Source: Chlorops oryzae (lineage: Eukaryota; Arthropoda; Insecta; Diptera; Chloropidae). Taken from it: 64,000 nucleotides of DNA. The notes under the pieces were generated by a model that saw only the letters and a list, made by a program, of their open reading frames with translations, did no database searches and was not told where the DNA came from. Of the stretch, positions 47,711-59,951 are shown in pieces. The stretch lies in NCBI GenBank assembly GCA_020466095.1, contig CM035808.1:40953555-41017554 (forward strand). The letters are read 5' to 3'. Numbering within the stretch: the stretch's first letter is position 1; every line of letters starts with the position of its first letter. Both the position numbers and the translations under genes were made by a program.

Positions 47711-48260
47711 TTTGACGTTTATCCTTCGACCGTAACGCGCTTTTCACTTTCAGAGAAACTCTTTGCTTTACACAATAACGAAATTACTTAGCACAATTTC
47801 TTCACAATATATCGTTCATTTGCTTGCTTTCTTTTTGGTTTTGCCTTTTCTTTTTGCTTTTTGCTTTTACGTGTACGTTCATGCAGCACTTAATAAAATA
47901 ATTATAAATATGTATATAGGTATGCACGTATGCAATGAAAACATAAACGAACGACAATGCGCTTCAGTTTACTCTTGCATTGAAATTGTTGTTGCTTTTG
48001 GTCTTGGTAATTGCATTGTTAGCGTTTTCTTTTACTTCAAATCAATTCACTCTTTTCTGCTTTTCTAGCCACAATTTGTATTGTTTTTGGTTTGCTTCGC
48101 ACCCCGCTCCCCGACAAAATTCCATTTTCACTGCATTCAATTTGCCGCACCATCAACCTTCAACCGGAAAACTCGATTTCTTTAATGATTTCATCAAATA
48201 TGAGAAACGACCTAATAGGCAATTCAACAAAGCTAATAGGAAATTCACCAAAGCCAACAC
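47711..48260 (-). other. 5' flank of the GPCR gene
   Basis: AT-rich upstream region without a firmly identified TATA box or upstream exon. Short CTTTTTGCTTTTTG tracts near 47,820-47,870 would be purine tracts in the 5' UTR or promoter. Confidence 0.4.
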
Positions 48261-48261
48261 A

Positions 48262-48600
48262 ACCACCAGTGATGCCACTCGCTCAAAAAATTATGTATCA
48301 AAATAATTTTTCAAAAGTATCAAAAAGTATCACGATTTCTTAAAAAAAGTATCAAAAGTGTAATTTGATTACGCCAATGAAAATGTCCATAAAAAATTGT
48401 GGAAACTATACTAAAAAAAGAAATCGAAACTTTTTCCTTTCTTCCGGGCGCATTAGAATTTTCAAAAACTGCAAATTTCAATGTTAAAAATATAAGTCTT
48501 TATTTCCACAATTTCAAAAGTTAAAAAAAATAACAAAAACAGCTATTCATATGCTTACAAACATAACAAACGGGCTTAAAATATACATATCTACCATGTA
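48262..48600. mobile_element. Truncated hAT MITE related to 9,503-10,256
   Basis: It begins CAGTGATGCCACTCGCTC and follows the intron copy through AAGTATCAAAAGTGTAATTTG, GAAAATGTCCATAAAAAATTG and AACGGGCTTAAAATATAC, then loses similarity. The other terminus is missing. Confidence 0.65.
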
Positions 48601-48768
48601 GGAGTGTAGGCATGTTCTATATGGTAGGCATATAGTAATATAGGGGACACTTACAACAACAACAACCGAATCCCGTGGTGAACTAGTGATGCTATAAGAT
48701 TTTGAGTAGTCACTCAATCTTGTAACTAAACATACTTGCGTTGAAATTTTTTAATGTTTTCTTTTTAA

Positions 48769-49225
48769 AGGGCCCTCTCCAGCTCTGTCAGAAATGAAAA
48801 ACTTCATATAAAAAAAAGCTTAAGAAATGCTGAAGGAATTTTTGTGTCAGAAATTTTCTGTTAACAGTCTCCAGTTCGTCAAAGAGTAGTTTCTGTTTTC
48901 GCTCCCTTTTTTGCTGTAAATAAAACACGGTAACACAGATTTTTCTGTTAGAAATATTGAATTTTCCGTTCTTTCTGAAAGGAATTTTGACAGCAAAGCC
49001 AAGTTCGAAAAAAATTAAATGGATTTAACAAGGTTCAATGTGTAATTTTCAGAAATGGATAAATGAAATCAATAATTTTCGATTATAAGAAACGTCTTGA
49101 CATAAAATATATAGATATATAGATTGTCACTATTGCATTAAAAAATTAAATTATGCTACGTTTTTCCCTTTAAGGAATATTTAGAAAATTCCTGCTGAGA
49201 TTCCTTACAGAGCTGGAGAGGGCCC
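48769..49225. mobile_element. TTAA-flanked MITE (family A), intact copy
   Basis: Ends AGGGCCCTCTCCAGCTCTGT and ACAGAGCTGGAGAGGGCCC, with TTAA at 48765-48768 and 49226-49229. It is uninterrupted, unlike the copy at 4,453. Confidence 0.85.
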
Positions 49226-49229
49226 TTAA

Positions 49230-49805
49230 GGCTGGTCTCCAGTTCCCCAAGGAATAAAAAACTCTATATAAAAAAAAGCCAAAGAAATGCTTAAGAAATA
49301 TTTCTTCAAGAAATTTTCTGCATGCAGTCCCCAGTTCGGCAAAAAAGTAGTACATATTTTAATACGTTTTTTTGACATTGTGCACGGTAACCCAGGCTAT
49401 CAGCAGAAATAATTGCAAATGAATTGTTTCTTGGAGAAATTTTGACAAGTGAGGTAGGTCAGTTGTGATTGTATAGAAATAGTGCATCCATTTTTCGGGG
49501 TTTTTCAAAAAACATGGAGAAAAACCAAAAAAAAAACCAAAAACGCTTAACATATTTCTCAAACGAGAATAAACGCGAATTAATATCGCTTGTTAAAGAG
49601 AGTAGAAGAATTTGCGCGCTTTTTATTCTGAACGTTTATAATCGCGCCATTTTAATTTCTGTGTTTCGTTTCACTTTTTTGACACATGTGACATATGACA
49701 GATTGCCTCTGTTGCACTAAAAACTTCTGTAGTACTACCTTTTTTCCTCGGAGAAAAAAATAGAAAATTTCTGCTGACATTCCTTACCGAACTGGAGACC
49801 AGCCT
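49230..49805. mobile_element. TTAA-flanked MITE (family B), copy 2
   Basis: Ends GGCTGGTCTCCAGTTCCCCA and GAACTGGAGACCAGCC. It shares its left TTAA (49226-49229) with family A and has TTAA again at 49806-49809. It is nearly identical to 7,137-7,716. Confidence 0.85.
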
Positions 49806-50385
49806 TTAATGTAAAACTTTTTAAGTTTTTTATGATAGTTTATGCAATTCTGTACCCTCTTCATTCTGAAGAGATCCAAAAATATATAGTTTATGCATTC
49901 TATTTATCATATGTCATAAGTACTTGAGCCACTAGTTATGTATCGAACACTTTTAGTTATGATATTACTGTATATTTTATATCAGCTGTTCTGTTGTGGA
50001 ATTCAAATTTTTTGAGAATCGGTCATATTCGAAGCATGAGTACTCTGCTTTAGCGTTCCTCAATAATATGAGCCAGATTTTATCTAATTATTTTTAATTG
50101 TATAAAAAAAAAACATATTTTGCTGAAAAGTAAAATGAGTTCTTATAAAAAACCATTGATTAACACTTATATATATCTGATTTTTAACAAAAATTTTTAG
50201 TTCATGTTACAAGATTATAAAATATTTGTTAGACCGAAACCGGAATTTTCAGGGGGCGTGCTACGTTTTTGATTTTTCCATAAGAATGCATGCACAGGGG
50301 GCCTACTTCAATTCAACACATACGTTTTTTGCCAAGTGCCATCTATAGTACTATATGGTGTAGGTCTAACTGTCGACGTCGAAAA

Positions 50386-50563
50386 GGCTCTGCCGCGATG
50401 GGGAAATACACCATTAGGCAGGTATAGGAAATTCAACAAATTCGAGAATTTCACCAGAAAGCTACCAACAACAATACGGGCAGACAAAAATTGGCACTAT
50501 GATGCCACCTGCAAGAAAATTATAAAAGAAAACCGCGTCGACTCGGTTTTTTATATTGCTTGA
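50386..50563 (+). other. Possible terminal exon, unidentified
   Basis: The frame VEKALPRWGN... to SVFYIA-stop is open for about 60 codons with mixed, protein-like composition. It begins just past the family H repeat and is followed by an ATTAAA near 50,585. No acceptor or partner exon was established and the product is not recognised. Confidence 0.2.
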
Positions 50564-50589
50564 AAAGTTCATAATTGAAACTTTATTAA

Positions 50590-53120
50590 ATGTATTACGA
50601 TATGTTTTTGCTTAATGTGCGCGAATGTTTTCATTTTGTAATAAATTTACATACATTTTTGACTACGGCTACGAATTTGATTGTACATAGAATTTAGTAT
50701 TTTTGCTGAAAAAGTGTGATCAAAAAATTATGTGGACAGGGTAGGACTAAAAAACAATTTTTATTTCTCCTGGATATTGAGTTTCCTTGATTAGGTTTAA
50801 GTTTTTCAAGCTTTTCATATCATTTTATGAGTTTGGTAGATATTTTATATGTAATGTACTCGAAAATCTCCCAAAATTAAAACTAAAAGTGGCAATGCAT
50901 TTCACCATAGCAGAGCTAAAGATTTCGCTGCCATATCATGCTTCTCTTTTCCTCATGCTATATGCCTATGTTGAAGCAGCGTAGCTCTAACACATTGCAG
51001 GGATTAGGAAGATGAAGAGTTAGACCTACACCCCTACATGAACTATCATGACATTACTTACAATTCAAGGTGTACAGCATTAGTGTCAACACACAGTTAA
51101 CATTTTACAAATCATGCATAACGGAAATTGGCGAATTGCAGATCGTTTATACCTTAATATCATGACTATTGCATACTTAATGAATTTAAGCATTAGTGCA
51201 AGCAATACAAATAAAAATTTAAACTAATTACAGATCAGTGATATCAAAGGAATGATAAGCGTTTTATATCGTCAAACTATACCGTTTATCGACCTTTTCA
51301 GACTATTGCATTTAACGTGAATTTAGCTGTTGCTAGTAGCATTTATCGTTGAAATTTAACCTGAATTCAGCGCTCTCTAATATTCAGATATAAAGTAATG
51401 AGTAAGCCGTTTTATGATACGCAACACATATGACCAGTATTTAAACTCCTCTTTTCAAGCAGTGAAAACGTTCATAGTCAGGCTGTTTGCATTTTGATTC
51501 TGAAATACACAGCAACCAAATATTCGAAGCGCCCTCATATTATTACGTCTGAAAAGGCCTAATGTAAGAGCGTTTTATGAGTAAACACATAAATGCGAGC
51601 ATTGTTCGGAGTATCTTCAAAATCCTCTTTAAGCACGGGCTCAGATAAAAGCTTCATTAGGTGTGAATTTAGCAATTTTATCTCTGTCACGAAAAGAGTT
51701 ATCCGAATTTTAGCGCTCATATTGCTTCCTGGGTAATATTAAAAATCGTGTTTTGACTACTGGATAGAATTGCAGCATGTTGAATGTTGTTCAAAATTGA
51801 TGTTAGCAAGCTAATTATTAACATCATTCAGGTTGCTTTAATTTTCTGCAATTTGTAACGTCTCAACAATAACATGTTTATAATTTTTTTCTGCTCATTT
51901 TCCATTTGCAGCTTTTGAATAAAACAAATGCTTCAGATTGTGAAAAGTTGTTCGAAAATCTATCCAAAACAAGAAACAGCTGTTTGAAGTCGTAAATTCA
52001 GAAACGGACAGTCTGAAAGGGTTTTTGATAAATTCAACTTAAGGAGCTAAATACAGATTTTAAATTCATAAGGGCTCAACGCTGTTAAAGTAAATTGAAA
52101 GGAAGTAACGAGCTCATTCTTTTGAAGAAAGGAAATCAGAGTTGAAATTTCGATGACAGGTCGACAGAAATATAGAAAATGTATGATTTAAATGCAACCC
52201 TGTGAGTCTGATTACTTGTAATACAGCGTATGCGTTCAAGTAGCGAAAGTAAGCCAAAGTACTTCTTTGTTTTTTCTACATGTGTTTGGTATAGGAAATT
52301 TACTTGCTGCTTTAGAGCGCATACACACATACTCAGAATTATTATACATAAGTTTTCTTATTGTATGTTTCCACTAAATAAATTATATTGATAATAATCG
52401 TAATTATAGTCTGATAAATATCTGAATTAACTGTAATTCATATACACCGTTAATTCACCATGTGGAAACATGCTATTAAGTTTTTTTAGTAAAAAATTTA
52501 TCTTCGGAAATAACTTTTATAGGTTTATTTCCCGATGAACATATAGGATACAGACATTGTCTGTAGTTTTGGTGCGTTTGGAAAAAATTGCTTTTGAAAA
52601 AAGGCCAACATAAAGACTTTGTAAAAAGTAACTCTTAAGAAGCATCAATAAGAAAAAATCATTTTTGTTTTAATTATAATTATTGAAAAAATAAAAGTAT
52701 ATGACATTTCCTCCAATTTTTTGAAAACTCACTTTCCAGGCTTTTGCATTTACGAGCTTTCGAGATTTTTGAGGCAAAGTTCCTTTAAGATATAATTTTA
52801 TTATAAGATGTGTGGTGTATTAAAATATTTCAATAACTTACATCTAAAAATTAAAGATATATATATATAAAATCACACAGCCACCATCTTAAATATACAT
52901 CTACTAAAAAAAAAAAGACTAACAACTTTAGCCGCTATATTATTTAGCAACAACAAAAATACCAAGAGAAACAAAGAAAGTGTTTGTCTTATTACTGTCA
53001 AAGCCTTTAGAAAACTCTATAAATACATGAAGAAATACGAAAACGAACAACACAGGAAAAAAAATTTTTTATATATAATAAATCACAATTTTATCGACCT
53101 AATAAATTCTTATAAGTATG
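50590..53120. other. Gene-free AT-rich stretch
   Basis: No coding gene, RNA gene or clear transposon ends were recognised. Short ORFs here are expected by chance at this composition. Confidence 0.6.
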
Positions 53121-53127
53121 CTTGTAA

Positions 53128-53279
53128 GTCCGGTCTAGACTAGGCAATTCTGGTTGAAGATTTGCCCACATATGTCGACAAGCAGGCGAGGGGGAGTGGA
53201 ACCGGGTACACTGCCCGTCGCCTCCTCGCCACCATCTGTTGGCAACTCTTTAATCGGATTTGCCTAGTATAAACTGGAC
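53128..53279. mobile_element. Short MITE downstream of sulfiredoxin
   Basis: Inverted ends GTCCGGTCTAGACTAGGCA / TGCCTAGTATAAACTGGAC surround a GC-richer core (CAGGCGAGGGGGAGTGG). About 150 bp, no coding capacity. Confidence 0.65.
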
Positions 53280-53402
53280 ATTTGCAATATTTTATATGCA
53301 ACAAAATTTTTCAAATATGTTTTTCAGTTCATTTGAACAGCAAGAGATAAAATTTTGATAGAGGGTCCCATTTTTAAGCAAAGATCTTAAGACTAATGCT
53401 AT

Positions 53403-53998
53403 TCACTTTAAATCTTGTGGTGTACTAGCTCCCATGTAATGATATAGATCTTGCAGCGTTGATTCAACAAGTTTTCCTTTGATGGTTGGTCGTTTCAAGC
53501 GTTTGTAAGCTTCAAAACGATGGCAACCACCAAAACTGTAAAAGTAGTTTCCACCTTCTCTGCCCTTAATCCATAGTACATCGATTGGCGGTACATCGCC
53601 AGACTTTTCTTCTTCCTAAATGTAATTAAATATTTATAAAAAAAAAAATAATGTTTATAATAAAGAACACTATCTTAAAACACCATGGACAACCTGAATT
53701 GAAGTCATTAAAGATTCTACTTTCTTTTCATCTAAAACTGGCGGAATAGGCCGATGAATTACTGACATTGGAATATCATGAACTGACGTGATTGATGCCG
53801 AATGAACGGATGTATCTCTTGAGCAAGTTGACGACATCGGACGGACTGAAATTATGAGATTCATTTAGTTTTAATTTAATCGTAAAAGTCGTTAACAAAT
53901 CGAATACCTTTCCTTGTTCTTGCGGTTAGAATGGCTGAAGTTATAATATTCTTGATGCAAGTATTCGTATGAAGAATGTTTTTATAAATAATATCCAT
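53403..53998 (-). CDS. Srx: Sulfiredoxin, complete
   Basis: Three exons: 53998-53908, 53845-53694 and 53615-53403, encoding 151 aa with GT-AG borders. Sulfiredoxin uses ATP to reduce the over-oxidised sulfinic cysteine of 2-Cys peroxiredoxins. The core is clear: [25 protein letters not shown], the signature FGGCHR with the catalytic Cys at about residue 112, and C-terminal [10 protein letters not shown]. The start is the main uncertainty. The first ATG (MDIIYKN) is in frame across the first intron and gives about 33 extra residues, lacking acidic groups after position 2 and rich in Arg/Lys, Ser/Thr and Ile, which looks like a mitochondrial presequence. A later start at MSSTCSR (53837) would give a cytosolic form. 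Confidence 0.92.
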
Positions 53999-54213
53999 AG
54001 ATCGGAACGATCGGTGTTAAACGATTCAACGTGCACTTCTTGATATTCTTGATATGATATATTCATATATATGTATATGTTTGTATGCGTACTCAGCTGT
54101 TCGTACCCTGCAGTAATTCCTAGTGCTCTCCAATCACTCCCGAATAGTCACAAAAATACCAGGACTACTTCCTTTTGATTTGCCAACCAATGCTTTAAAC
54201 CATATACAACAAT

Positions 54214-55335
54214 ATATCGTCGCTACTCTTCAAAAACCACGTAAGCGCCAATTTCTCGAAAATAACTTTTTTGGTTTTTATGGTAGAAAAATATATTTCC
54301 TTGAGTTGGCAGTCTCAACTTGACAAGTTTGTATGAAAAAAAAATAAATTAAGGCCAATTCAAAAACCTCGTAAGTGCCATACAAAATGAAAATTTCCTG
54401 CAAAACCTTTTTTTGGCTCATAAATAAATTTAAAAAATACAATCTTTCTCATTTGCTATTTTGTTGCTGGAAACAAAAAACGAAAAAATATTTTATTTAA
54501 AAGAAAGAAGAATGGCAAGCTGCTACTAACAATTTTAGGTATGGTGAATAAAACCCATGCTACTTTAAGATTTTAAAAATAGTAAGTATCGGGCATGTGA
54601 CAGAAATCGAATACGACAGAAAACGTTCGATTTCGCTTACATTTGTATGAAAATTTAACAGAAATCGAACTTTTCTGTCGTATTCGATTTCTGTCACATG
54701 CCTGTATATCATAAAAAAATCTAAAATATTGTTTTATCAACGGGTTTATCATTTTTATGACAATATATTAACAAAAATTGTACAATTTTATAGATATCCT
54801 TCAAGTAGGTTGCAATGTCAATGACGAATACCGATTAAACACCAAATTTTTTGAAATGCTTCCAATAAATAATAAAATCTAATAATTTTAAGTTGTTTTT
54901 TGAGGCTTTATTACTGAAAAAAAATGTTTAAAAGCTTGAAAAATTTGTTTTCTAATTTGAATAAGAACGAAAAGAGAAGAAAACAAAGAGAAGAACATAA
55001 GAAGTAATATTTGTTTGACTGGAAAAAAAAAAAATTAATTTAAAACTTGCAATTTTCTTTTTTTTTAATTTGGAAAAACCTCGTAAGCGACAAAATTTGC
55101 AAATTTTGATTTGCGCAAAAAACACGTAAGCGACAAATTTGGCGAGAGCTACTTGTAACAAGTAAATACATAATTTCAAAACAAAGTTGTGTACCGTTGG
55201 GGGAGTTACAAAACTATATTTTGATAAAACGAAATTGAATTTAAAACACCGATTTAAAAAACTATTAAGTTTTTTTCGTTTTCTGGAAATTCATGTCGTG
55301 ACACTTACGTGGTTTTTGAAGAGTAGCGACGATAT
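54214..55335. mobile_element. 1.1-kb inverted-repeat element upstream of the MADF/zinc-finger gene
   Basis: Ends ATATCGTCGCTACTCTTCAA and TTGAAGAGTAGCGACGATAT are inverted and perfect, followed by AAAACCACGTAAG. The interior repeats AAAACCTCGTAAG / AAAACACGTAAG variants. A 110-bp palindromic MITE (54,592-54,702) is nested inside. No transposase. Confidence 0.8.
54592..54702. mobile_element. Short palindromic MITE (nested)
   Basis: Arms GGCATGTGACAGAAATCGAA and TTCGATTTCTGTCACATGCC are perfect and continue inward (TACGACAGAAAA / TTTTCTGTCGTA), with a short loop. It would form a strong hairpin RNA. Confidence 0.85.
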
Positions 55336-55742
55336 GGCTCCAAATGATGTGGTGAAGTTGAGTAAAAATTAGCTGACTGTCAAAAACAAGTCGAAGAATT
55401 TGCGAGTTTCAAACATGCCGTAAAATTATATTATGACCCAAAAACTTCATTTGAAGAAGGGTCTTTTGTAGGGAGCTATTGTGTCCATGATATCTTTAGT
55501 AGAATAACATTCGATAGAGCACTCATTGGTCTCCTTACTTCTGCATTAATGAATTGTGTCATGCATTCGGTAAATTCCGTCTGGGTTGCGTGTAAAAGCG
55601 CCAACATTTTCTCAACACTTTCGCAAGTAGTGGCAATACCCCTAGAAGCGCATCTGTCAAGCGTAGAAGAAGAAGAATTTGGTGGTAGGTCGCAAATTAT
55701 TGGAAAATAATTAAAAGAGTTTTATGTTTCGACTTTGAAAAC

Positions 55743-58060
55743 ATGAGCGTACTCGCTTATCCGCCTAGCAATGACGATGAAATCCTAAAGTATTGTACGA
55801 AAAAATGTGGCTACATAACATCAACAGAAGATCAACAATTCTTCGCTTTAGGATGCCTCTTTTGTCCAAATACATTTTTATATTTCGATGCCTACATTGG
55901 TCATATACAACGGGAGCACTCTATACTGTGTCGCAATGATAATGGATACAACGAGAGCAACAACTCTATCTTCGATGATGGAAACAATCAAATGTGCTAT
56001 GGAGGAGGAAATGGAAATGAAAATGTTGCTCCTAATGGATACGGAAGTAATATAAATGAACTTGACGATTTGGGTGATACAGATGCAGCTTTGCTTGTAC
56101 CTCAGATGGTTATGGTAAAGCAAGAACCAGATGAGGTAAATATGTTGTGTAAAATAAAGATTGAAATATGACGGTTATTGAACTGATCTTTATAGGAACC
56201 TGGATATCAAAATTCTGCTTTAATGGGATCAGATGCGTGCAATCAAAATAACGTATATATTAAAGAAGAACAGGAAGACAAATCAGTACCAATAGATACA
56301 GAAGTAACTCCTCTTTACGGAACCGAATCATATGGAATTAATGATGATTATTCTGGTGATGGGTACTTAGATGAAGATGAAGATCAAGGCTCTGATGATT
56401 GTGATGATAACTACGATGATTTGGTAGAAGAATCGTTGTTAAATAATTCTGGAGGTGACTTGGCGCAGCATATTAAAGATAAGAAAATGATTTCATTCGT
56501 CATTGACTCATATCGACGCAATCCATATCTGTGGGATCATCGGAATCCACATTTTCGAGATCGTAAAAGACGACAACAATTCCTAGACTGGATGTTGGCT
56601 GAATTTAAACGACGTTTCAATGTATCACTGGCTCGAGATGCAATAACAAGAAAATGGGATAATCTACGTACCGTATATAAGCGTGAATGTAACCGCATGT
56701 CATTGGAGCGCACAAACGTCAGTTCGTTGTGGTATTTTAAAGAATTACATTTTCTTCATCGCCTGTATGGTGCTAGCAAAATGGTAGAACCGGTGGTAAA
56801 GGTAAGTTTGTTTTTTTTTTTTTTTTTATTCACATCACTAATTGATTTTCTTCTCGATTTTAATATAAAAAGACGGACACTATTTATCGGAAAAGATACT
56901 CAGCTTTATGGAATGATGTATCGACTTGCCGTTTGCTAGCATTAATGCGTAGTTATCCATGCTTTTATGATAGAAACCATGTCGACTATCGAAGTAAAGA
57001 GAAACGCGGGGAAGCTCTACAAATCATCGCAACGGAACTTCAGAAAATGATCGATGTGTCCACTATACAAATTTCTAAGCGTGTCTCTCAACTTCGTTTT
57101 GATTATTCCAAACAAAAGCATGAACGACTACAATGTGAGGTTAACAACAAAATATTCGTTCCAAACTACAGCTATTACGATCAAATGTTCTTCATGGATG
57201 CGGATATTGCACCATTTAAATGTGAATTTTGTGGTCTTATTATGCAAACATCTCGAGATCAGGAAACACACATTGTTGTACATCAAACACCAAATTTAAA
57301 TGGCTACATCTGTCCCTTATGTGAAGCCGTATTCCCAGATATCGAGCAATTTCAACGCCATAAACAAAGTCAACACCCACCACCGCCTTTATCACCAGCG
57401 TTACCATCATTGAAGGAACCAAAGTTCTTCTGCGATTTATGTACAGCCAGGTTCCGCGAGAAGGCCAATTATGATGAACATATGCGACGGCATAACGATG
57501 AACTTCTTCTTCCGGGCCTAGCCAATGTAAATTTCGAGGCAACTCCAGAGCTATTAAATAAATCATCGCCGACAATGTCACCTTTAATTCCAAATGTTCA
57601 TTTACAACCGCAATTACAACCACTTTCAACTTCACCGGCCATAATAACAAATCCCGAGCGTCCATTTATTTGCGATATCTGTGGGAAGACATTTACGTCA
57701 GCGGCCTATTTAGCAGCGCATGCTAAAACACATAGCGGATCAAGTGGAAGTGGAGAACGTATATTTCGTTGTGATTATCCAAATTGTGGTCGTTCCTATA
57801 CGTTGCGGCAAAGCTATTTGGAGCATATGCGGCTGCATTATACGACAGAAGGTGCGACATGTGATGTCTGCGGCAAAACCTTTAAATCAGCAAAAAATTT
57901 ACAAAATCATAAACAAATTCACGATGCTATTAAGCGTTATGTTTGTAAAATATGTGGTTCTGCCTTCGCACAAGCAGCTGGCTTGTATTTACATAAACGA
58001 AGACATACGCGAAATGCAGATGGCAATGTCGATAGACATCGTGGCCGCCAAAGCTATTAG
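55743..58060 (+). CDS. Double-MADF, multi-C2H2 zinc-finger protein, complete
   Basis: Three exons: 55743-56135, 56196-56801 and 56873-58060, all joined in phase 0, giving 728 aa. An N-terminal C2H2-like finger (C38, C41, H54, H59) is followed by two psi-K-x-E sumoylation-type sites (VKQEPDE, YIKEEQED) and an acidic stretch (about 180-211). MADF domain 1 lies at about 227-320 (FVIDSYRRNPYLWD ... ITRKWDNLR). A second, more diverged MADF lies at about 352-430 (LLALMRSYPCFYD ... RVSQLRFDY). Seven C2H2 fingers follow between 448 and 711, the last four with tidy linkers. MADF domains bind DNA or partner proteins in Myb/SANT fashion, so a sequence-specific transcription factor is likely. The exact Drosophila orthologue is not recognised. 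Confidence 0.9.
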
Positions 58061-58808
58061 AATCTTTTAATATATAAATAAGTTATGTTAATTTAAGGAA
58101 TTAGGTTTAAGGATAAAGATCAAAACGGCAAATGCTTTAGCTCCATTTCGTACAATTAGCCTTTCTTATAAAAAACCTTTTATTTGCTTTATTTAAAAAA
58201 AAAAAATCAATTTTCCTGAAAACTATCGTAATTGTAAAAAAGTAATATGGCAATTTATTTGCACCTTGCACCTTTGGTTTAAAAACTTTGATGATACTCT
58301 CCCTACCGAATTCCAAAATTCTCTGAAAAAAGGTTTTCAGAGATCAATTCTTATAAGCGAAACTGATTTTTTTCGATTACAATAACAGTATTTGTATTGA
58401 CTTTTTATGAATATTTTTTGAGATTATTTTTTTTATCGCCTTAGTATTTATTTATAATTTTATAGACAGTATTCAAGATCACTTTGTACTTAATAATCTC
58501 ATCAATCAAATTGAAATAACACACAAGTAATATGCGCGTGTTATCCTAAATGTATGCGTACAAAACCCCTATATCGTAGTGCTCATTGTAATTATTGGTT
58601 TCGGTTCTAGCTTCTTTTATACAATTGGCGTAGTTTTAAATAATTAATGAAAATTTTCTTTTATGTCTTGTTTTACACTATCCAAAAGATCTGAAAGCCT
58701 ATCTTTATGTTAGTTTATAATTAAGATAAAATCGATACATAGAATTTTATACATATTTTAGATTCATTTCACTATTTATATAATTTTGTATTCATAATTA
58801 AAAAACGG

Positions 58809-58814
58809 AATAAA
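58809..58814 (+). terminator. Candidate polyadenylation signal of the zinc-finger gene
   Basis: AATAAA about 750 bp after the stop. It would give a moderately long 3' UTR. Confidence 0.35.
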
Positions 58815-59138
58815 CTATTAAAAATTTGACCTTATATTTTAACACATTATCGGGTTGCAGTAAAATGAAAAATAACCAAATAAAAGTCAAAAACTGGATT
58901 CGTACGCTTGAATGAGTGTATTTGAAATTCCCGGGAAATATTCTTTTAGAATCGGTCGGTATTACTCATATGCCTCCTAAACAAATTGGATATTTTTACT
59001 CTTACATCTTTGCATAAAAATATCTTTCTATTTCACTCGGTAGACCAATAAACAGGTAAAGACAATTTAATAGCAGGCTGTTCTGTGCAAAGTTTATTCT
59101 GAAATGTTCATTGTTTTTTAAATTACACGCCTGTACAC

Positions 59139-59951
59139 CAGACCTGTTAAATAATGATTATTTAATTAATGATTAATCAGATTATTTTTTTTTATTAGTG
59201 AAATATTGATTATTAATGATTATTTGTGTATAAGCTATTTAATTAATGATTTCGATTACTAAATAATCGTAAAATAATCAATATTGTTTCAAATTAAATA
59301 GAAAAATAAGCAAAAATCAAAAATAATTTCGATTAACTTACGATTATTTTTGAATATTCTTGATTTTGTTTTGGGATTATTTTTGATTTTTACTGATTAT
59401 TTTTGGGTTTTTTGATTTTTCTAAAATTTTTTTTTTCATTAGTAATGGCCGGAATCATTTGCGCAGCTCTTTATTGCACATATTCATTCAGTGTTGGTGC
59501 TTCATAATTTTTAAAATTTAAAAGCGAATGCTAATTTGTAGTTTGTTATTTGTTATTACGAAATATGTGTTGAATATGAAAAAATTAACTACAGCTAGTG
59601 TTTGGAAAATTTCGATAAACGAATAAAAACGGTGTTACTCAAAAAGAAATTGAAAATAATTAAAAATAATATCCGAAAGTCAGATAAAATAAAAAAACCC
59701 AAAAGTAATCAGATAAAATAAAAAATAATCAAAAATAATCTTAAATTAATCGAGATTATTTTTATGATTATTTTTAATTTTTTGCTGATTTTTTTCATTA
59801 ATCTGAAATAATTCCCATTATTTCACAATTATTTCGTAATCCTAATGACTAATAATCCAGAATTTTAAAAAGTTAAATTAATAATGATTATGGATTTTAA
59901 AAAACAAATAAATTAATGATTATTAATCTTAATTGGGATTTAACAGCTCTG
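59139..59951. mobile_element. hAT-type MITE built of ATTATTTTT words
   Basis: Ends CAGACCTGTTAAAT and ATTTAACAGCTCTG, with an exact 8-bp duplication CTGTACAC (59131-59138 and 59952-59959). The 813-bp interior is made of permuted GATTATTTTTGATT units. It is non-coding. Confidence 0.85.

Larger units (their letters stand above)
48640..50358 (+). repeat. Family H repeat, copy 3, split by two abutting TTAA MITEs
   Basis: Left piece 48,640-48,768 and right piece 49,806-50,358 are collinear with 1,435-2,110. The 1.04-kb gap is filled exactly by family A (48,769-49,225) and family B (49,230-49,805). Confidence 0.75.

Noticed and set aside
57240..57665. 141-codon minus-strand frame
   Set aside because: It is the antisense shadow of the zinc-finger exon, whose plus-strand frame has clear C2H2 motifs.
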